Assembly (NCBI GenBank): GCA_032718475.1
Contig: JAUCBJ010004320.1
Coordinates: 1-64,000 of the forward strand
Direction: 5' to 3'
Origin: Nemertoderma westbladi
Lineage: Eukaryota; Xenacoelomorpha; Nemertodermatida; Nemertodermatidae
Length of the DNA: 64,000 nucleotides
The notes under the pieces were generated by a model, which saw only the letters and a program-made list of their open reading frames with translations, did not search any database and was not told the origin of the DNA. Made by a program: the position numbers and the translations under genes. Of this stretch, positions 1-9,137 are shown piece after piece; the stretch's first letter is position 1, and every line of letters starts with the position of its first letter.

Positions 1-61
1 GCACACGCGTCAACCGTCAAGTTTCTAGGTTTCCCATCTACTGAGTGGCTACCTATCAACA

Positions 62-766
62 ATGTCCCGAGAGCCGACGATATCACGGGAAACAATCACA
101 TCATACGACGCCTCTTTCAAGATGGGTTCGGCCATGATTATTGCGGGTCCAATTTCTTCCGGAAAAACAGTGTTGGTATCAAAAATTGTAAAAAATAAAA
201 ATTTAGTTTTTGATATAACCCCGAAGCGTGTATTATTCTTTTATGGCGCCACCCCACCAGAATTCCCGGGTATAACACATCTATTCAAAGGTTTACCGCA
301 AAAAATTAATTCTATTTTCCGCGAAAACAATCTAATTATTATAGACGACTTGTTAAGCGAAAGTAAGAGTGATGAGAGTTTGACAGAAAGCTTCACAAAA
401 ACCTGCCATCATACTTCCTGTTTCATTATCTATATAACACAAAATTTCTTCAGTAAAGGGGCGGAAACACGGACTAGAAGTCTAAATGCCCAATATTGTA
501 TTTTCACAAAAAATCCCCGCGACGCAAGTCAAATAAGCTATATAGCGCGGCAAGTGTACCCAAAAAATAGCAATTTTATTGTTCAAGCATATAGTGACGC
601 CACACAAAAACCATTCACACACCTTCTCTTAGACTTTCATCAAAAAAATAGTATAAGAGTTAGGGGTGATATTTTCAACCCATTAGGGCAAACTGTTTAT
701 CAACCCACGAATATGAACTCTAACACACCTCACCAACGCCCCGAGGCTCAGTCTATACCGCAGTAG
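62..766 (+). CDS. Viral DNA-packaging ATPase (A32/FtsK-HerA type)
   Basis: This 234-residue protein is a P-loop ATPase of the kind that pumps DNA into capsids in Mavericks, adintoviruses and other double-jelly-roll viruses. The Walker A loop is at residues 29-36 (GPISSGKT). The Walker B strand is at 92-96 (IIIDD). A downstream strand ending in YITQN (124-128) matches the glutamine-bearing sensor position of the A32 family. Length is typical of the family. Start is the first ATG of the frame. It is the first gene in the window; the preceding 61 bases show no coding signal. C-terminal residues ~200-234 are low-complexity Gln/Pro/Asn. Frame intact. Packaging is inferred from family and neighbours. 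Confidence 0.85.
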   Translation: MSREPTISRETITSYDASFKMGSAMIIAGPISSGKTVLVSKIVKNKNLVFDITPKRVLFFYGATPPEFPGITHLFKGLPQKINSIFRENNLIIIDDLLSESKSDESLTESFTKTCHHTSCFIIYITQNFFSKGAETRTRSLNAQYCIFTKNPRDASQISYIARQVYPKNSNFIVQAYSDATQKPFTHLLLDFHQKNSIRVRGDIFNPLGQTVYQPTNMNSNTPHQRPEAQSIPQ

Positions 767-887
767 CGACGCCGTGCTAAAACCATTTTCACACATTGTT
801 TAGACTTTCACCAAAATTAGGTTATTATCGGTCCATGAACGTGAACTCTAGTATATAGTATTAATATATTAATAATGATATATAACG

Positions 888-1349
888 ATGAAAAATAACG
901 AGATTAGCCTCGGAAATTTTAAGAAGTTGTATCTAGTTTCTACTTTATTAACGGATACTTATAATAATAATAATAAGAAAAGCAATAATATAATACAACC
1001 GCTAGATGGTGTGACAATTTCATCCCAGAAAGCCAAACGATTGTTGAGTTATTTGATGCGATTCTCGCGAGACAGAGTACGGTGGAGCGATAATAATAAA
1101 CTCTATATAGAAAATAAACTTATTCCCGGAGCAAATATTGATCATTTGATTGAATTGCTGACTACAAAAAAAAATAAGAAAAACACCGAAATAATTCCAG
1201 GACAAGCAACATTTTTGGGGTTATTAAAACGATTAAGGATACCAAAACGATTAATTGGTCGCGGTTGGTTGAAACGGCGAAGGGTCCGCGTGACCCCTTC
1301 CAACACAAAACGCGTCGACGCGTGGAAACAATACGTAGGACTACAATAA
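888..1349 (+). CDS. Small basic Maverick protein, function unknown
   Basis: 153 residues beginning at an ATG after an A+T-rich leader. An Asn/Lys-rich patch lies at residues ~25-35 and the C-terminal third is strongly basic (KRLRIPKRLIGRGW, then an Arg-rich stretch). The middle has an ordered-looking segment (LIPGANIDHLIELL). From memory, a short protein with a similar 'PG.NI..L...L' element recurs next to Maverick integrases and ATPases in other invertebrates, but I cannot confirm that here. No enzymatic motif or membrane segment is visible. It sits between ATPase and integrase on the same strand, so it probably belongs to the element. Basic charge would suit nucleic-acid binding, but that is only a guess. 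Confidence 0.55.
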   Translation: MKNNEISLGNFKKLYLVSTLLTDTYNNNNKKSNNIIQPLDGVTISSQKAKRLLSYLMRFSRDRVRWSDNNKLYIENKLIPGANIDHLIELLTTKKNKKNTEIIPGQATFLGLLKRLRIPKRLIGRGWLKRRRVRVTPSNTKRVDAWKQYVGLQ

Positions 1350-1473
1350 ATCGACGTGCGGAAACAAAGCGCGGGATAACATTAAAATAGTAGTAGTAGT
1401 ATGTTTTTTGAACGTTTCATATTAAGTATTAACTGTCATTGCAAGTGTTTTCTTCCACGACACGACACAACCG

Positions 1474-2559
1474 ATGGGGAGAATCGTAGAAAATCGAACA
1501 AACAAACGACTGGGAAGAATATATTACGATGTTTCAAATGCTGCCGGTTTCGCGAGCGTAACCAAACTAGCGAAAGCCGCTAAAGTTACGAGAAATCGCG
1601 CAAAAGAATGGTTGAGCTCCCAACGAACGTATTCCCTACACGCGCCGGCTAGGCGCCATTACCCGACATCAAAAATCTTCACGAGCGGTATTGGCGATCT
1701 ATACCAAGCGGATTTGTGCGATATGCAACCTTTTAGGGGTGAGAATAATGGCTACGGTTACATACTTACTTGTATTGACTGTTTTAGTCGGAAGGCGTGG
1801 GCGTTGGGTCTAAAACGTAAAACAGGGGTCGAAATTAAAAGGGCCCTAGCCACGATATTTGAAGATAGAAAACCTAAACGGCTAGCGGTTGATCAAGGAA
1901 CTGAGTTTGTTAATAAATTGGTGAAAGATTTCTTACTGAACAATAATGTTCATTTTTATACTTTAGTTAGCCAATTTAAAGCTAGTATCTGTGAAAGGCT
2001 GAATCGCACCCTCAAATCTCGCATGTACAGAATTTTCACGAGGAAACAGAATAGAGAATGGATGGGTATATTGCCAAAAATATTGGTTGCATATAATAAT
2101 TCAATACATAGAACCATTGGTATGGCGCCAAACTCTGTCAATAAAAAGAATGAAACTGACCTATTTTTAAAACTATATGGGAGTGTGGGTCATCCCAATA
2201 AAAGAAAACGTCGTGCGCAGCGTCGAGTTCATTTCAAGGTTGGTGATAAGGTGCGGCTGAGTTTAGCTAGAAAGCCATTTGACAAAGGTTATACACCTAA
2301 TTATACTGTAGAAATTTTCAAAATTTACAGAATAAGATTGGATCGAGAGCCGTACCCTATGTACGAAGTTGCGGACTCGAATGGGCGCGTTATAAAGGGG
2401 ACATTTTATCGGCATGAAATCCAAAAGGTAATAGAACCATTTCAATTCCTACCAATTGAAAAAATAATTAAAGAAAAAGTAAATAAAAGCGGCAAAAAGC
2501 AATATTTGGTTAAATTTGTTGGTTTTTCAGCACATCGGTGGGTTGATCACGTACAATAA
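1474..2559 (+). CDS. Retroviral-type DDE integrase with C-terminal chromodomain
   Basis: 361 residues. It catalyses strand transfer of the element's ends into host DNA. An N-terminal helical region (residues ~15-50) precedes the RNase H-fold catalytic core. The triad reads D80 (YQAD), D140 (VDQGTEF) and E174 (ASICERLNRTLK), with 33 residues between the second Asp and the Glu. An SH3-like basic segment follows (~residues 245-285, VHFKVGDKVRLS). The last ~35 residues (IEKIIKEKV ... QYLVKFVGF ... WVDHV) match a chromodomain ending, as in Maverick c-integrases. Start is the ATG at 1474; an out-of-frame ORF at 1401 is a shadow. It ends 15 bases before the next gene. Frame intact with all catalytic residues present. 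Confidence 0.9.
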   Translation: MGRIVENRTNKRLGRIYYDVSNAAGFASVTKLAKAAKVTRNRAKEWLSSQRTYSLHAPARRHYPTSKIFTSGIGDLYQADLCDMQPFRGENNGYGYILTCIDCFSRKAWALGLKRKTGVEIKRALATIFEDRKPKRLAVDQGTEFVNKLVKDFLLNNNVHFYTLVSQFKASICERLNRTLKSRMYRIFTRKQNREWMGILPKILVAYNNSIHRTIGMAPNSVNKKNETDLFLKLYGSVGHPNKRKRRAQRRVHFKVGDKVRLSLARKPFDKGYTPNYTVEIFKIYRIRLDREPYPMYEVADSNGRVIKGTFYRHEIQKVIEPFQFLPIEKIIKEKVNKSGKKQYLVKFVGFSAHRWVDHVQ

Positions 2560-2573
2560 TTAATTATATTATT

Positions 2574-3458
2574 ATGGATTACTTACATTTAACGTTGACT
2601 TCCAACGCCAGTCTAGATAAATATCCCGATAACACTCCCAGCGATTTCACGATTGAGTTGTCCAAACCTATCCCCGTCAGCACAGATTGGGTCGTGGGTC
2701 TAAAGGAAATACAGTATGTGTCGACCTATAGAAATATTGAACAAAGATCTGGAATTAGAATTGGCGAATATATGTATGATGAGGATTTGGAATTTCATAT
2801 AGCTCCATACAATCTTATAGAAATCGATTTCAATCTTGGGCTATATGCTTCTATTGAGTCAATTTTAAACCATATTAGTGTTTATTTGAAAAATCCCTCA
2901 ATATCCCACCACGGTTTCAAAGATGTTAAGTTTAACTACCAAAAACATACATCAAAAATTCGTCTACATTGTGAGAAAGGCCGCTATTTCCAATTCTATG
3001 GAGATGTAATAAATATTTTCGGGTTATCGAGTTTAAAAAATAATTTAATGGGTCTTGGGGCGCTTTGGGCAATACACTATAACAAAGATGATGGTTTATT
3101 GAACTTAGGCTGTAAAGATACAAACAAATTGGATGGGGTTGAATTCCCTGAACCTTGTGATATAACGAGGGATAGACACACAATGTTTATATATACAGAT
3201 ATGATTGAATCTTCTCACGTAGGACATTCGATGGCGCCTCTTTTGCGGATAATCCCTTTGAAATGGGAACCATACTCATTCATCAACCTGGAATTCAAAA
3301 ACACACATTACAAACAATTAAGAAATAAAAAAGTGCTCGACACAATTAGTATAACGCTTCGCGACCATAAAGGAAAGCATATAGTCTTTCATGGAGGTAA
3401 AACAATTTTAGTTCTAGAAATCAAAAAACAACAACGGCGACAAAAACTACAAGAATGA
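2574..3458 (+). CDS. Maverick structural-type protein, first of a tandem pair
   Basis: 294 residues. The N-terminus (LTSNASLDKYPDNTPSDF, then a Leu/Pro-rich strand and 'WVVGLKEIQYVS') is repeated in variant form in the next gene (LPSNANPIEFPRNSASDF, then 'WLIGLTGITYVS'), so the two are diverged paralogues. The predicted character is beta-rich and soluble, with no transmembrane segment and no enzyme motif. From memory this N-terminal pattern occurs in cnidarian and other invertebrate Mavericks. A minor-capsid (penton/fibre-like) role fits position and composition but is unproven. It starts 15 bases after the integrase stop and overlaps the next gene by four bases (ATGA at 3455-3458), suggesting translation from one transcript or reinitiation. 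Confidence 0.7.
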   Translation: MDYLHLTLTSNASLDKYPDNTPSDFTIELSKPIPVSTDWVVGLKEIQYVSTYRNIEQRSGIRIGEYMYDEDLEFHIAPYNLIEIDFNLGLYASIESILNHISVYLKNPSISHHGFKDVKFNYQKHTSKIRLHCEKGRYFQFYGDVINIFGLSSLKNNLMGLGALWAIHYNKDDGLLNLGCKDTNKLDGVEFPEPCDITRDRHTMFIYTDMIESSHVGHSMAPLLRIIPLKWEPYSFINLEFKNTHYKQLRNKKVLDTISITLRDHKGKHIVFHGGKTILVLEIKKQQRRQKLQE

Positions 3459-4258
3459 ACAGTTATTACGTTGTACTACCCTCAAACGCAAACCCCATAG
3501 AATTCCCACGTAATAGCGCCAGCGATTTCCAAACAAATTTGCAAATTCCTTTACCTTTCGCTAAAGGGCAATGGTTAATAGGTTTAACCGGTATAACGTA
3601 CGTATCTAGTATCAGGTATGACAATAGCGACATTTATATAAAGGCCATAAAAAATAAAAAAATGTTTACAAGAGATGTTACTCTCCCCGAAGGATCTTTC
3701 CTATCATTGGAAAGGATCATTGAGTACTTCAACAAAAGCCTTATTAAAGGCCAAATTAATATAATTGATAATACAGCACGCTCTGGTAATATAACCATAC
3801 ATTTTAAAGGTAAACAGTTGTCGATATTTGTCAGTAAACGTTTGGGTGGTTACCTAGGATTAACAGAACACGAGGTTGATGGCAAAGGTTTTATGTGTGT
3901 GCAAAATGCTGCGGGGGATTATCACTTGCTAAGGATTGATTCGCGGAATAATAAGTACGACTGCCATAAGCATCCTAATGCTGTCGAAATACTGGAACCC
4001 AACATAAATATACATATCAATTGCGTCGAACCTCAATTTGTAGACAATAGCGAATACCCTCTGTTGCGTAGCATACCCATAGAAGGGGAATATGGGCAAA
4101 TTATTAGTCGTGAAGTTGAGGAAGTCTACTATAAAAAAGTTAATTCAACATCTAATTTACGTTATATACGAGTTCGATTGATTGGAGATTCCGGAAATTT
4201 GTTGCGCTTTCATTATGGAAATTCAATATTGACGCTTCATTTTATACGAATTGATTGA
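3455..4258 (+). CDS. Maverick structural-type protein, second of the tandem pair
   Basis: 267 residues, paralogous to the preceding product. Shared landmarks are the SNA...P.N..SDF N-terminus, a 'GL..I.YVSS' strand, a mid-protein 'GYLGL' strand, a 'PLLRSIPIE' segment (compare 'PLLRIIPLK' upstream) and a terminal strand 'FHYGNSILTLHFI' (compare 'FHGGKTILVLEI'). Co-linear matches along the whole length point to gene duplication rather than domain sharing. Its ATG overlaps the upstream TGA. No catalytic motif. A capsid-associated role is inferred from context only. An AT-rich 74-base gap separates it from the next gene. Confidence 0.7.
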   Translation: MNSYYVVLPSNANPIEFPRNSASDFQTNLQIPLPFAKGQWLIGLTGITYVSSIRYDNSDIYIKAIKNKKMFTRDVTLPEGSFLSLERIIEYFNKSLIKGQINIIDNTARSGNITIHFKGKQLSIFVSKRLGGYLGLTEHEVDGKGFMCVQNAAGDYHLLRIDSRNNKYDCHKHPNAVEILEPNINIHINCVEPQFVDNSEYPLLRSIPIEGEYGQIISREVEEVYYKKVNSTSNLRYIRVRLIGDSGNLLRFHYGNSILTLHFIRID

Positions 4259-4332
4259 GATAGTCACAATTTAATCGATGTAAATTATTTATTATTTATT
4301 ATTATCTGATTATCTGAAGTTATAGCGACTAT

Positions 4333-4929
4333 ATGGATAAATTTCTAAGTCGCAGCCGTGGGCGTGATTATTACCCGACGCTGGAAAACCCGGGAATAAT
4401 AGTAGATTTCCAATATTATACGCATCTTCCGCAGATCGACCAACACCCCGTTGCAACCATTTATTTTAAAGAGTTTGCGGCTTATAATACTACCATCAAA
4501 TCATTAGAAAACGTATGGTTTATTAATGGTCCACCCGCAAAAATTTTAAGTTTAAGCGAATACGACCGTCTCACACAACTCGCCAATATTACGCATCACA
4601 TTAATTTTGACTACGGATTTATGGACCAAAGCGCATTTAAAATGTACATACAGGAATGGTTACAAGAAAAAAAACGGTTGGGGTTTCAAATATTAATACG
4701 CGGAATACCGAAATTATTTATTTTAAAAAATGAATTTATTGTGAATGGAACACTTCTAGAAACGTACGGCATAAACGAAAAATATGCCGATTATGACACC
4801 AAATGTCTTTTTCACGATTATTCAGCAATAACAAATTGTGCCTACCATTCTGATAATAGTGATTCTTGTTTTAATTATTGTTCTGCGAAACTCGCGGTTG
4901 GTTATGGGAAATGGTTATCATCGAATTAA
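4333..4929 (+). CDS. Maverick-associated protein of unknown function
   Basis: 198 residues from an ATG following an AT-rich gap. I do not recognise the family. The C-terminal 40 residues hold four cysteines and two histidines (KCLFHDYSAITNC, then 'DSCFNYC'), which could form a metal site or disulfides. The rest is aromatic-rich (YYPTLENPG, VDFQYYTHL) with an amphipathic segment around residues 100-120 (MYIQEWLQEKKRLGF). There is no signal peptide or transmembrane helix. Its place among structural genes and matching A+T-rich codon use make it part of the provirus. Confidence 0.6.
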   Translation: MDKFLSRSRGRDYYPTLENPGIIVDFQYYTHLPQIDQHPVATIYFKEFAAYNTTIKSLENVWFINGPPAKILSLSEYDRLTQLANITHHINFDYGFMDQSAFKMYIQEWLQEKKRLGFQILIRGIPKLFILKNEFIVNGTLLETYGINEKYADYDTKCLFHDYSAITNCAYHSDNSDSCFNYCSAKLAVGYGKWLSSN

Positions 4930-5043
4930 TGTATATATAATTAATTATTGTGTTATTATATGCTACTTATATTTGTTGATTACACATATACGTAAGTAGT
5001 AAAGAATTATTATTATATGTTATAATAAATACTCATAATAATA

Positions 5044-5571
5044 ATGTCAGATTCTGATTTGTTTAAATTATATAGCGCCCCACAAATCCAACTGGGAAGC
5101 GGGAATTATAGCGATATACCCGTTTTTAAGGGTGGAAGCATTCTCCCTGGGTTTGGCCCATCTACTGGTATATGGAATAATAAGAATAATAAATTCGGCC
5201 GGCGATACACCCAAAATCGTCAGCGTGGGCGCGGAATATTAACAACTGGCCTAGGTATATTAGCGCGCAAGTTAGGGAGAAAGGTGCTAACTAAGGCACT
5301 CCCCAAAGCAGCGAAAGTAGCACGGAAATACATAATACCAGAAGGAAAACGTATTTTACGCAGTAAAGCAGATGATTTGATAAATAAAGTGGCCGAGCGG
5401 TTAGAACCTCATCCAAAGACACGCCAAATCGCCCAACGGGTATACAATGAATTTACAAACCCGAAAAGTAAAAAAAAGAGGAGTGGGAAACGGCGACACC
5501 CAAGTGTGGGTATGAACGTTGGGCAGAAACGTAAAAAGCGAAATAATAAATGTCGCGATATTTTTATGTAA
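5044..5571 (+). CDS. Basic Maverick virion-core-like protein
   Basis: 175 residues. A Gly-rich N-terminus (IQLGSGNYSDIPVFKGG, GSILPGFGPSTG) leads into an Arg/Gly-rich patch (QRGRGILTTGLG), then a cationic amphipathic stretch of about 40 residues (LARKLGRKVLTKALPKAAK) and a Lys/Arg-rich tail with two clusters (SKKKRSGKRRH, QKRKKRNNK). This layout resembles the small DNA-condensing or membrane-active core proteins of adenoviruses and adintoviruses, which are processed by the viral protease. GG-containing sites near residues 29-31 are possible cleavage sites, but this is inference. It ends nine bases before the capsid-like gene. Frame intact. Confidence 0.65.
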   Translation: MSDSDLFKLYSAPQIQLGSGNYSDIPVFKGGSILPGFGPSTGIWNNKNNKFGRRYTQNRQRGRGILTTGLGILARKLGRKVLTKALPKAAKVARKYIIPEGKRILRSKADDLINKVAERLEPHPKTRQIAQRVYNEFTNPKSKKKRSGKRRHPSVGMNVGQKRKKRNNKCRDIFM

Positions 5572-5580
5572 CTTAACAAA

Positions 5581-6831
5581 ATGAGTAAATTAGAATTATC
5601 ATTATTCTCGAGTAAAACAAATCAGCGAGAATATACATCTTCACATTTTTTGGATATCTACCCGATTTCTACTCTTGACGCGAATGCCAGGCAAATAGAG
5701 TTCTTTATACCCCAGTCAAATGTTCTATATACTGATTTAAAGAATTCGAAATTTCACATTAAATATAAAATTACATGGGATGGTAATAGGGCTAACGACG
5801 ATACAACCCTCCACCATCTTAATTACCCGGGTGGGTCACTATTTGAAAATTGTTCGTTATATTTAAATGAAAAGCTAGTTGAAACCTCGAATGGGTTCTA
5901 CGCCTATAAGTCTACGTTTCAGACATTACTGTTGACAGATGCTAACGAAAAACGCAGTATTTTAAGAGCTGGTGGGTATGAAGATACTGATAATAATCTA
6001 GGTGGGGTACCTGTCGCTACTGAGAATGACGTTCGTGGGAATTATGTTAAATTCGTTGTGGCCCCAATTTTTTTAGACCTGGCAAGCCAGGACAAATTAC
6101 TGCCGCCGGGAATTAACATTCGACTTCGTATAGACCGAGTATCGAATAATTTTTTTTTGAAAGTTGAACCCGGAGCAGGATTGGTAAACCCAAGAGTTGA
6201 AATCATGAATATTAATTTAAAAATAAAACGCCGCAAGATTGATGCCGAGGTTATGCGTGCGCATTTGTTGGGGTCACAAAAAAATGACTTTATTTATAAC
6301 TTGTTAAAACAAGAAGTGAAAACCTTCACTATTGGTGGCGGGCAGTCCAGTTATACAGAATCGAACATAATCCAAGGAAAATTACCTAAGTATATTTTGG
6401 TTGGAATGCTTACCAACACCAGCTTCAACGGGGAATTAAGCAGTAATCCGCTACATTTTAACCATTTCGGTTTAAATTATGCCGAACTAAACATCGACTC
6501 CCGTATTATACACGGGTATCCATATCGCCCTAACTTTCTGGAAAACAATTTTATGTTGGAATTCGAAAGTTTAATGAACGTGTTCAAGAGCTTGAGCGGC
6601 GTATTTTGCTCGCTAACACCAGAACGGTTTCGTACCCAATTTCCTTTGATCGTATTCGGTCTTACTGCGGGAGGCGACCAAAGCCATGAGATTCAACCTA
6701 GTATTCATACAAGCGGGCATTTGATTCTGAAATTTAGTAATGCACTAGATAACACTATTAACGTTATATTAATGGCAAGCTATGACGCTCTTCTATCTAT
6801 TTCGGAAGCCAAGGAAATAATAACTGAATAA
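5581..6831 (+). CDS. Capsid-like protein of Maverick (F54H12.2-type; candidate major capsid)
   Basis: 416 residues. The N-terminal half has the pattern I associate with the nematode F54H12.2-like family common in Mavericks: a segment beginning 'DIYPISTLDANARQIEFFIP', then 'YTDLKNSKFHIKYKI', 'GGSLFENCSLYLNEKLVE' and 'YAYKSTFQTLL'. The whole chain is beta-rich with no enzyme motif, consistent with a jelly-roll shell protein. Its length is compatible with a double-jelly-roll major capsid protein, though a penton-type assignment cannot be excluded without structure prediction. The gene follows the basic core-like protein after nine bases and precedes the protease, a late-gene-like cluster. Frame intact, ATG start. 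Confidence 0.65.
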   Translation: MSKLELSLFSSKTNQREYTSSHFLDIYPISTLDANARQIEFFIPQSNVLYTDLKNSKFHIKYKITWDGNRANDDTTLHHLNYPGGSLFENCSLYLNEKLVETSNGFYAYKSTFQTLLLTDANEKRSILRAGGYEDTDNNLGGVPVATENDVRGNYVKFVVAPIFLDLASQDKLLPPGINIRLRIDRVSNNFFLKVEPGAGLVNPRVEIMNINLKIKRRKIDAEVMRAHLLGSQKNDFIYNLLKQEVKTFTIGGGQSSYTESNIIQGKLPKYILVGMLTNTSFNGELSSNPLHFNHFGLNYAELNIDSRIIHGYPYRPNFLENNFMLEFESLMNVFKSLSGVFCSLTPERFRTQFPLIVFGLTAGGDQSHEIQPSIHTSGHLILKFSNALDNTINVILMASYDALLSISEAKEIITE

Positions 6832-6895
6832 ATAAAGATCTCGCATAGTACAAAGTAAGCGAAGCCGCGCCGCCTGTGAATACGTGCACGCTAAG

Positions 6896-8184
6896 ATGTT
6901 GGACTCTATACAATTAGCGAAATTCCCGGTGGGGCCCGAATACATTGGTGTTTACGCAATCGACCAATTACACCTAATACATGCAAAAAAAAAAAATAAG
7001 CATAAACAAAATTATTCATTTATTATTAATAATCAACGTATAGGCCTACCAGGGCAACACTGGTCTTGCGTACGCGTGGTTAAGAGAATTGCTTATTATT
7101 TAGATTCGTTTGGTAAAGCTCCTCCGCCAAAAATATCATATTGGTTGCATAAATATACACAAAGGCATACTTGGAATCGTAAAATATTTCAAGCGCCGCA
7201 ATCGACTCAGTGTGGTCTATTTTGTCTGTATTATTTAACCGAGGTGCCGAAAAATCCTGGAGCAATGAATATGTGGCTGGCCACGAGAAAAGGGACCTTA
7301 TGTCGCAAAACCTGATTCTGAGATAATCGCGTTTAAAGTTTCCCTCTATTTTTGAACAAATTTAATTGGATTATCAATTTAGAAAGATATAAAACGATGA
7401 GGGAAATTCAAATTGGTTCTGATATTCAATATACCTAGGAAATAACTAATTACAGGAAGCAATATAAGATGTTGCAGTGTTGTATATCCCACTGTCTTAG
7501 GGTTTTCATGTCTGAATTTAGAACTGTAATAAATTGTAATTGTACTACTGTAATATGTAGGTACTGTAGGCCTACAGTTATTTTTTAAATGCAATATGGC
7601 TGTCATTTTCTTAATTTAACTTCGTTAGTTCTTAAATTTTGTAATCCCAATAAAGAATTCAAAATACAAATAATTTTAAATTTTGTTAAAAAAATTTATC
7701 TTTTTGAAAAAATGTTAAATTAAAAAAAAATAAATTTTTTTGGTTACATGTTTTTTTGAAAATTTTGCAAAAATTTTTTTAAAATAGTTCATGAACAATA
7801 TTAATAGTTTCAAAGTGTTAAAAGTTGTATAAAAAGCCGAATAACATTGAGCTTCCTAATTATATAGTAAGAATTGCTATGATATTATTAATATTTTCCA
7901 TTTTTTTTAATAATCGCTTATTATAACCGCTATTAATAAAATTAAAACTACCCGATTCACCTTCACATAAATCGCTATAACTTTTTTTTGGAAATAGATA
8001 TTGACACACCGTTTTTTTTGTTAGAATCTCTGGAAAATTCTGCATCTCATAGGCCTAATAACTCAAAATCGACCTCCGGTGACATAAGGTCCCTTTTCTC
8101 GTGGCCAGCCACATATATTCACCTCTAATTTGCGGTACAATGATTTATTGTTATTACTGTGGACACTTTCATTAATAAAATAAT
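6896..8184 (+). pseudogene. Adenain-type cysteine protease, split by an insertion
   Basis: The 5' part (6896-7270) encodes an adenovirus-protease-like enzyme, which in Mavericks matures the virion. The first ATG is at 6896; the frame is open upstream to 6836 but without an ATG. Numbered from there, the catalytic set is visible: His55 in GQHWS, Asp70 in YLDSFG, Gln99 or Gln102 ahead of the nucleophile, and Cys106 in QCGLFC. At ~7271 the reading runs into the inverted repeat of an ~837-bp insertion and stops at 7313-7315. Beyond the insertion, bases ~8108-8180 open a frame ending at a TAA that has the character of the missing C-terminus. The family is usually about 200 residues; the frame before the break gives about 125. 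The copy is therefore disrupted unless the insert is removed. Confidence 0.8.
7271..8107. mobile_element. Non-autonomous inverted-repeat element inserted in the protease gene
   Basis: The sequence at 7271-7306 recurs as an exact reverse complement at 8081-8116 minus a few border bases (core 'GGCTGGCCACGAGAAAAGGG'), with weaker similarity continuing about 25 bases inward on both sides. Between them lie ~770 bp of A+T-rich DNA without a transposase frame. The flanks (ATAT on both sides) allow a TA or ATAT target duplication; the exact end is ambiguous because the repeat ends merge with AT flanks. Best described as a MITE-like element. Confidence 0.75.
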
Positions 8185-8711
8185 TTATTTATTTCGGTTA
8201 TGGGTATATTCAATTGCGGTGCGTGAACATATTATTAGCGCTAATATTAATTAATAATAAATATTTATTTCTTGGGTATATAGTAATAGCAATATTTTTA
8301 ATAAATATATGGGACACGACAAGTGACGCGGGTTGGGGTCTTCACACCGTAATAATTGGTATAGAGCACATTGGGACCCAACTCTTTCCGTTATATAACA
8401 AGCATCTGCCGCCCAACCTATGCGGTTAACACAAAGGCCAGAATCTCAATCCACGCTACGCACATTAGACAATAATTAAACGCTCTAACGACAATCAAAG
8501 GTCTGGGTTCAATTTACTCGCATATGTGACTGGTTTCACAAAAGAAATAAGCCATATATAGATACGAAGCGTAGATAATTAGCTAGTTCTGTTATAGTTT
8601 ATTTACTATATTAACATCGGGAATAGCGATACCGAATTCACTTTATTATTAATTACATTATTAAATTATTATAAAGTTACATTATTAAATTATTATAAAC
8701 TAAAACATATA
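8185..8711 (+). other. A+T-rich stretch with a doubtful small membrane ORF
   Basis: A 71-codon frame (8214-8429) would encode a hydrophobic N-terminal segment (LLALILINNKYLFLGYIVIA) but begins at TTG and has no in-frame ATG, so it is not called as a gene. It could be a spliced exon or chance. The remainder to 8711 is A+T-rich, with a short direct repeat of 'AAAGTTACATTATTAAATTA' type just before the next gene. Confidence 0.35.
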
Positions 8712-9137
8712 ATGGCTACAGGCAGTGATAATAAATCAGTCTCGGAGGTTGCCACCGACAACAACCCTGTCCATCCAGCCGCCATCCAACAAATACCTGT
8801 TTCCGGTAGGGTGCCCCAAACATACGGTGTGGGGAGTCGCGGGGGTACCATTGAACCCCTTAGAAGGCCTAATACGCCGATGGCAGCGTTGTATAGGCCT
8901 ATCAATTTTTATCCGGCGATTGGTAGGCCTCTTAGGCCTATTGCCATGGTATTTCCAAATAAGCGGCCCCGAGGGCGTGGTCGTGGCTTATCGCCGTGGT
9001 TCCCCCCGGATCCACCGCAAGAAGTGGTAGTCCCTGCAGAACCAGGTAGAATTGTTGGTGGGGTAGTCCGCCCAACTTGTGCCTGCCCCCCAAGAATGGT
9101 GGGGGAAACAAGGACGCCACCTCCCACCCAACATTAA
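8712..9137 (+). CDS. Pro/Arg-rich protein at the right end of the Maverick
   Basis: 141 residues with an ATG start. It is unrecognised. The first 35 residues are Ser/Asn/Asp-rich and polar. The middle carries repeated Arg-Pro pairs (LRRPNTP, LYRPINF, GRPLRPIAM), each encoded by an AGGCC(T) site, followed by an RGRGRG patch and Pro-rich segments (PWFPPDPPQ). Three cysteines lie near the end. It looks intrinsically disordered and cationic, like a minor virion or nucleic-acid-binding protein, but no function can be assigned. Higher G+C than its neighbours. It is the last plus-strand frame before the terminal repeats. Confidence 0.5.
   Translation: MATGSDNKSVSEVATDNNPVHPAAIQQIPVSGRVPQTYGVGSRGGTIEPLRRPNTPMAALYRPINFYPAIGRPLRPIAMVFPNKRPRGRGRGLSPWFPPDPPQEVVVPAEPGRIVGGVVRPTCACPPRMVGETRTPPPTQH

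Noticed and set aside
8214-8429. 71-codon hydrophobic ORF in the Maverick region
   Set aside because: Starts at TTG with no in-frame ATG and no supporting homology.
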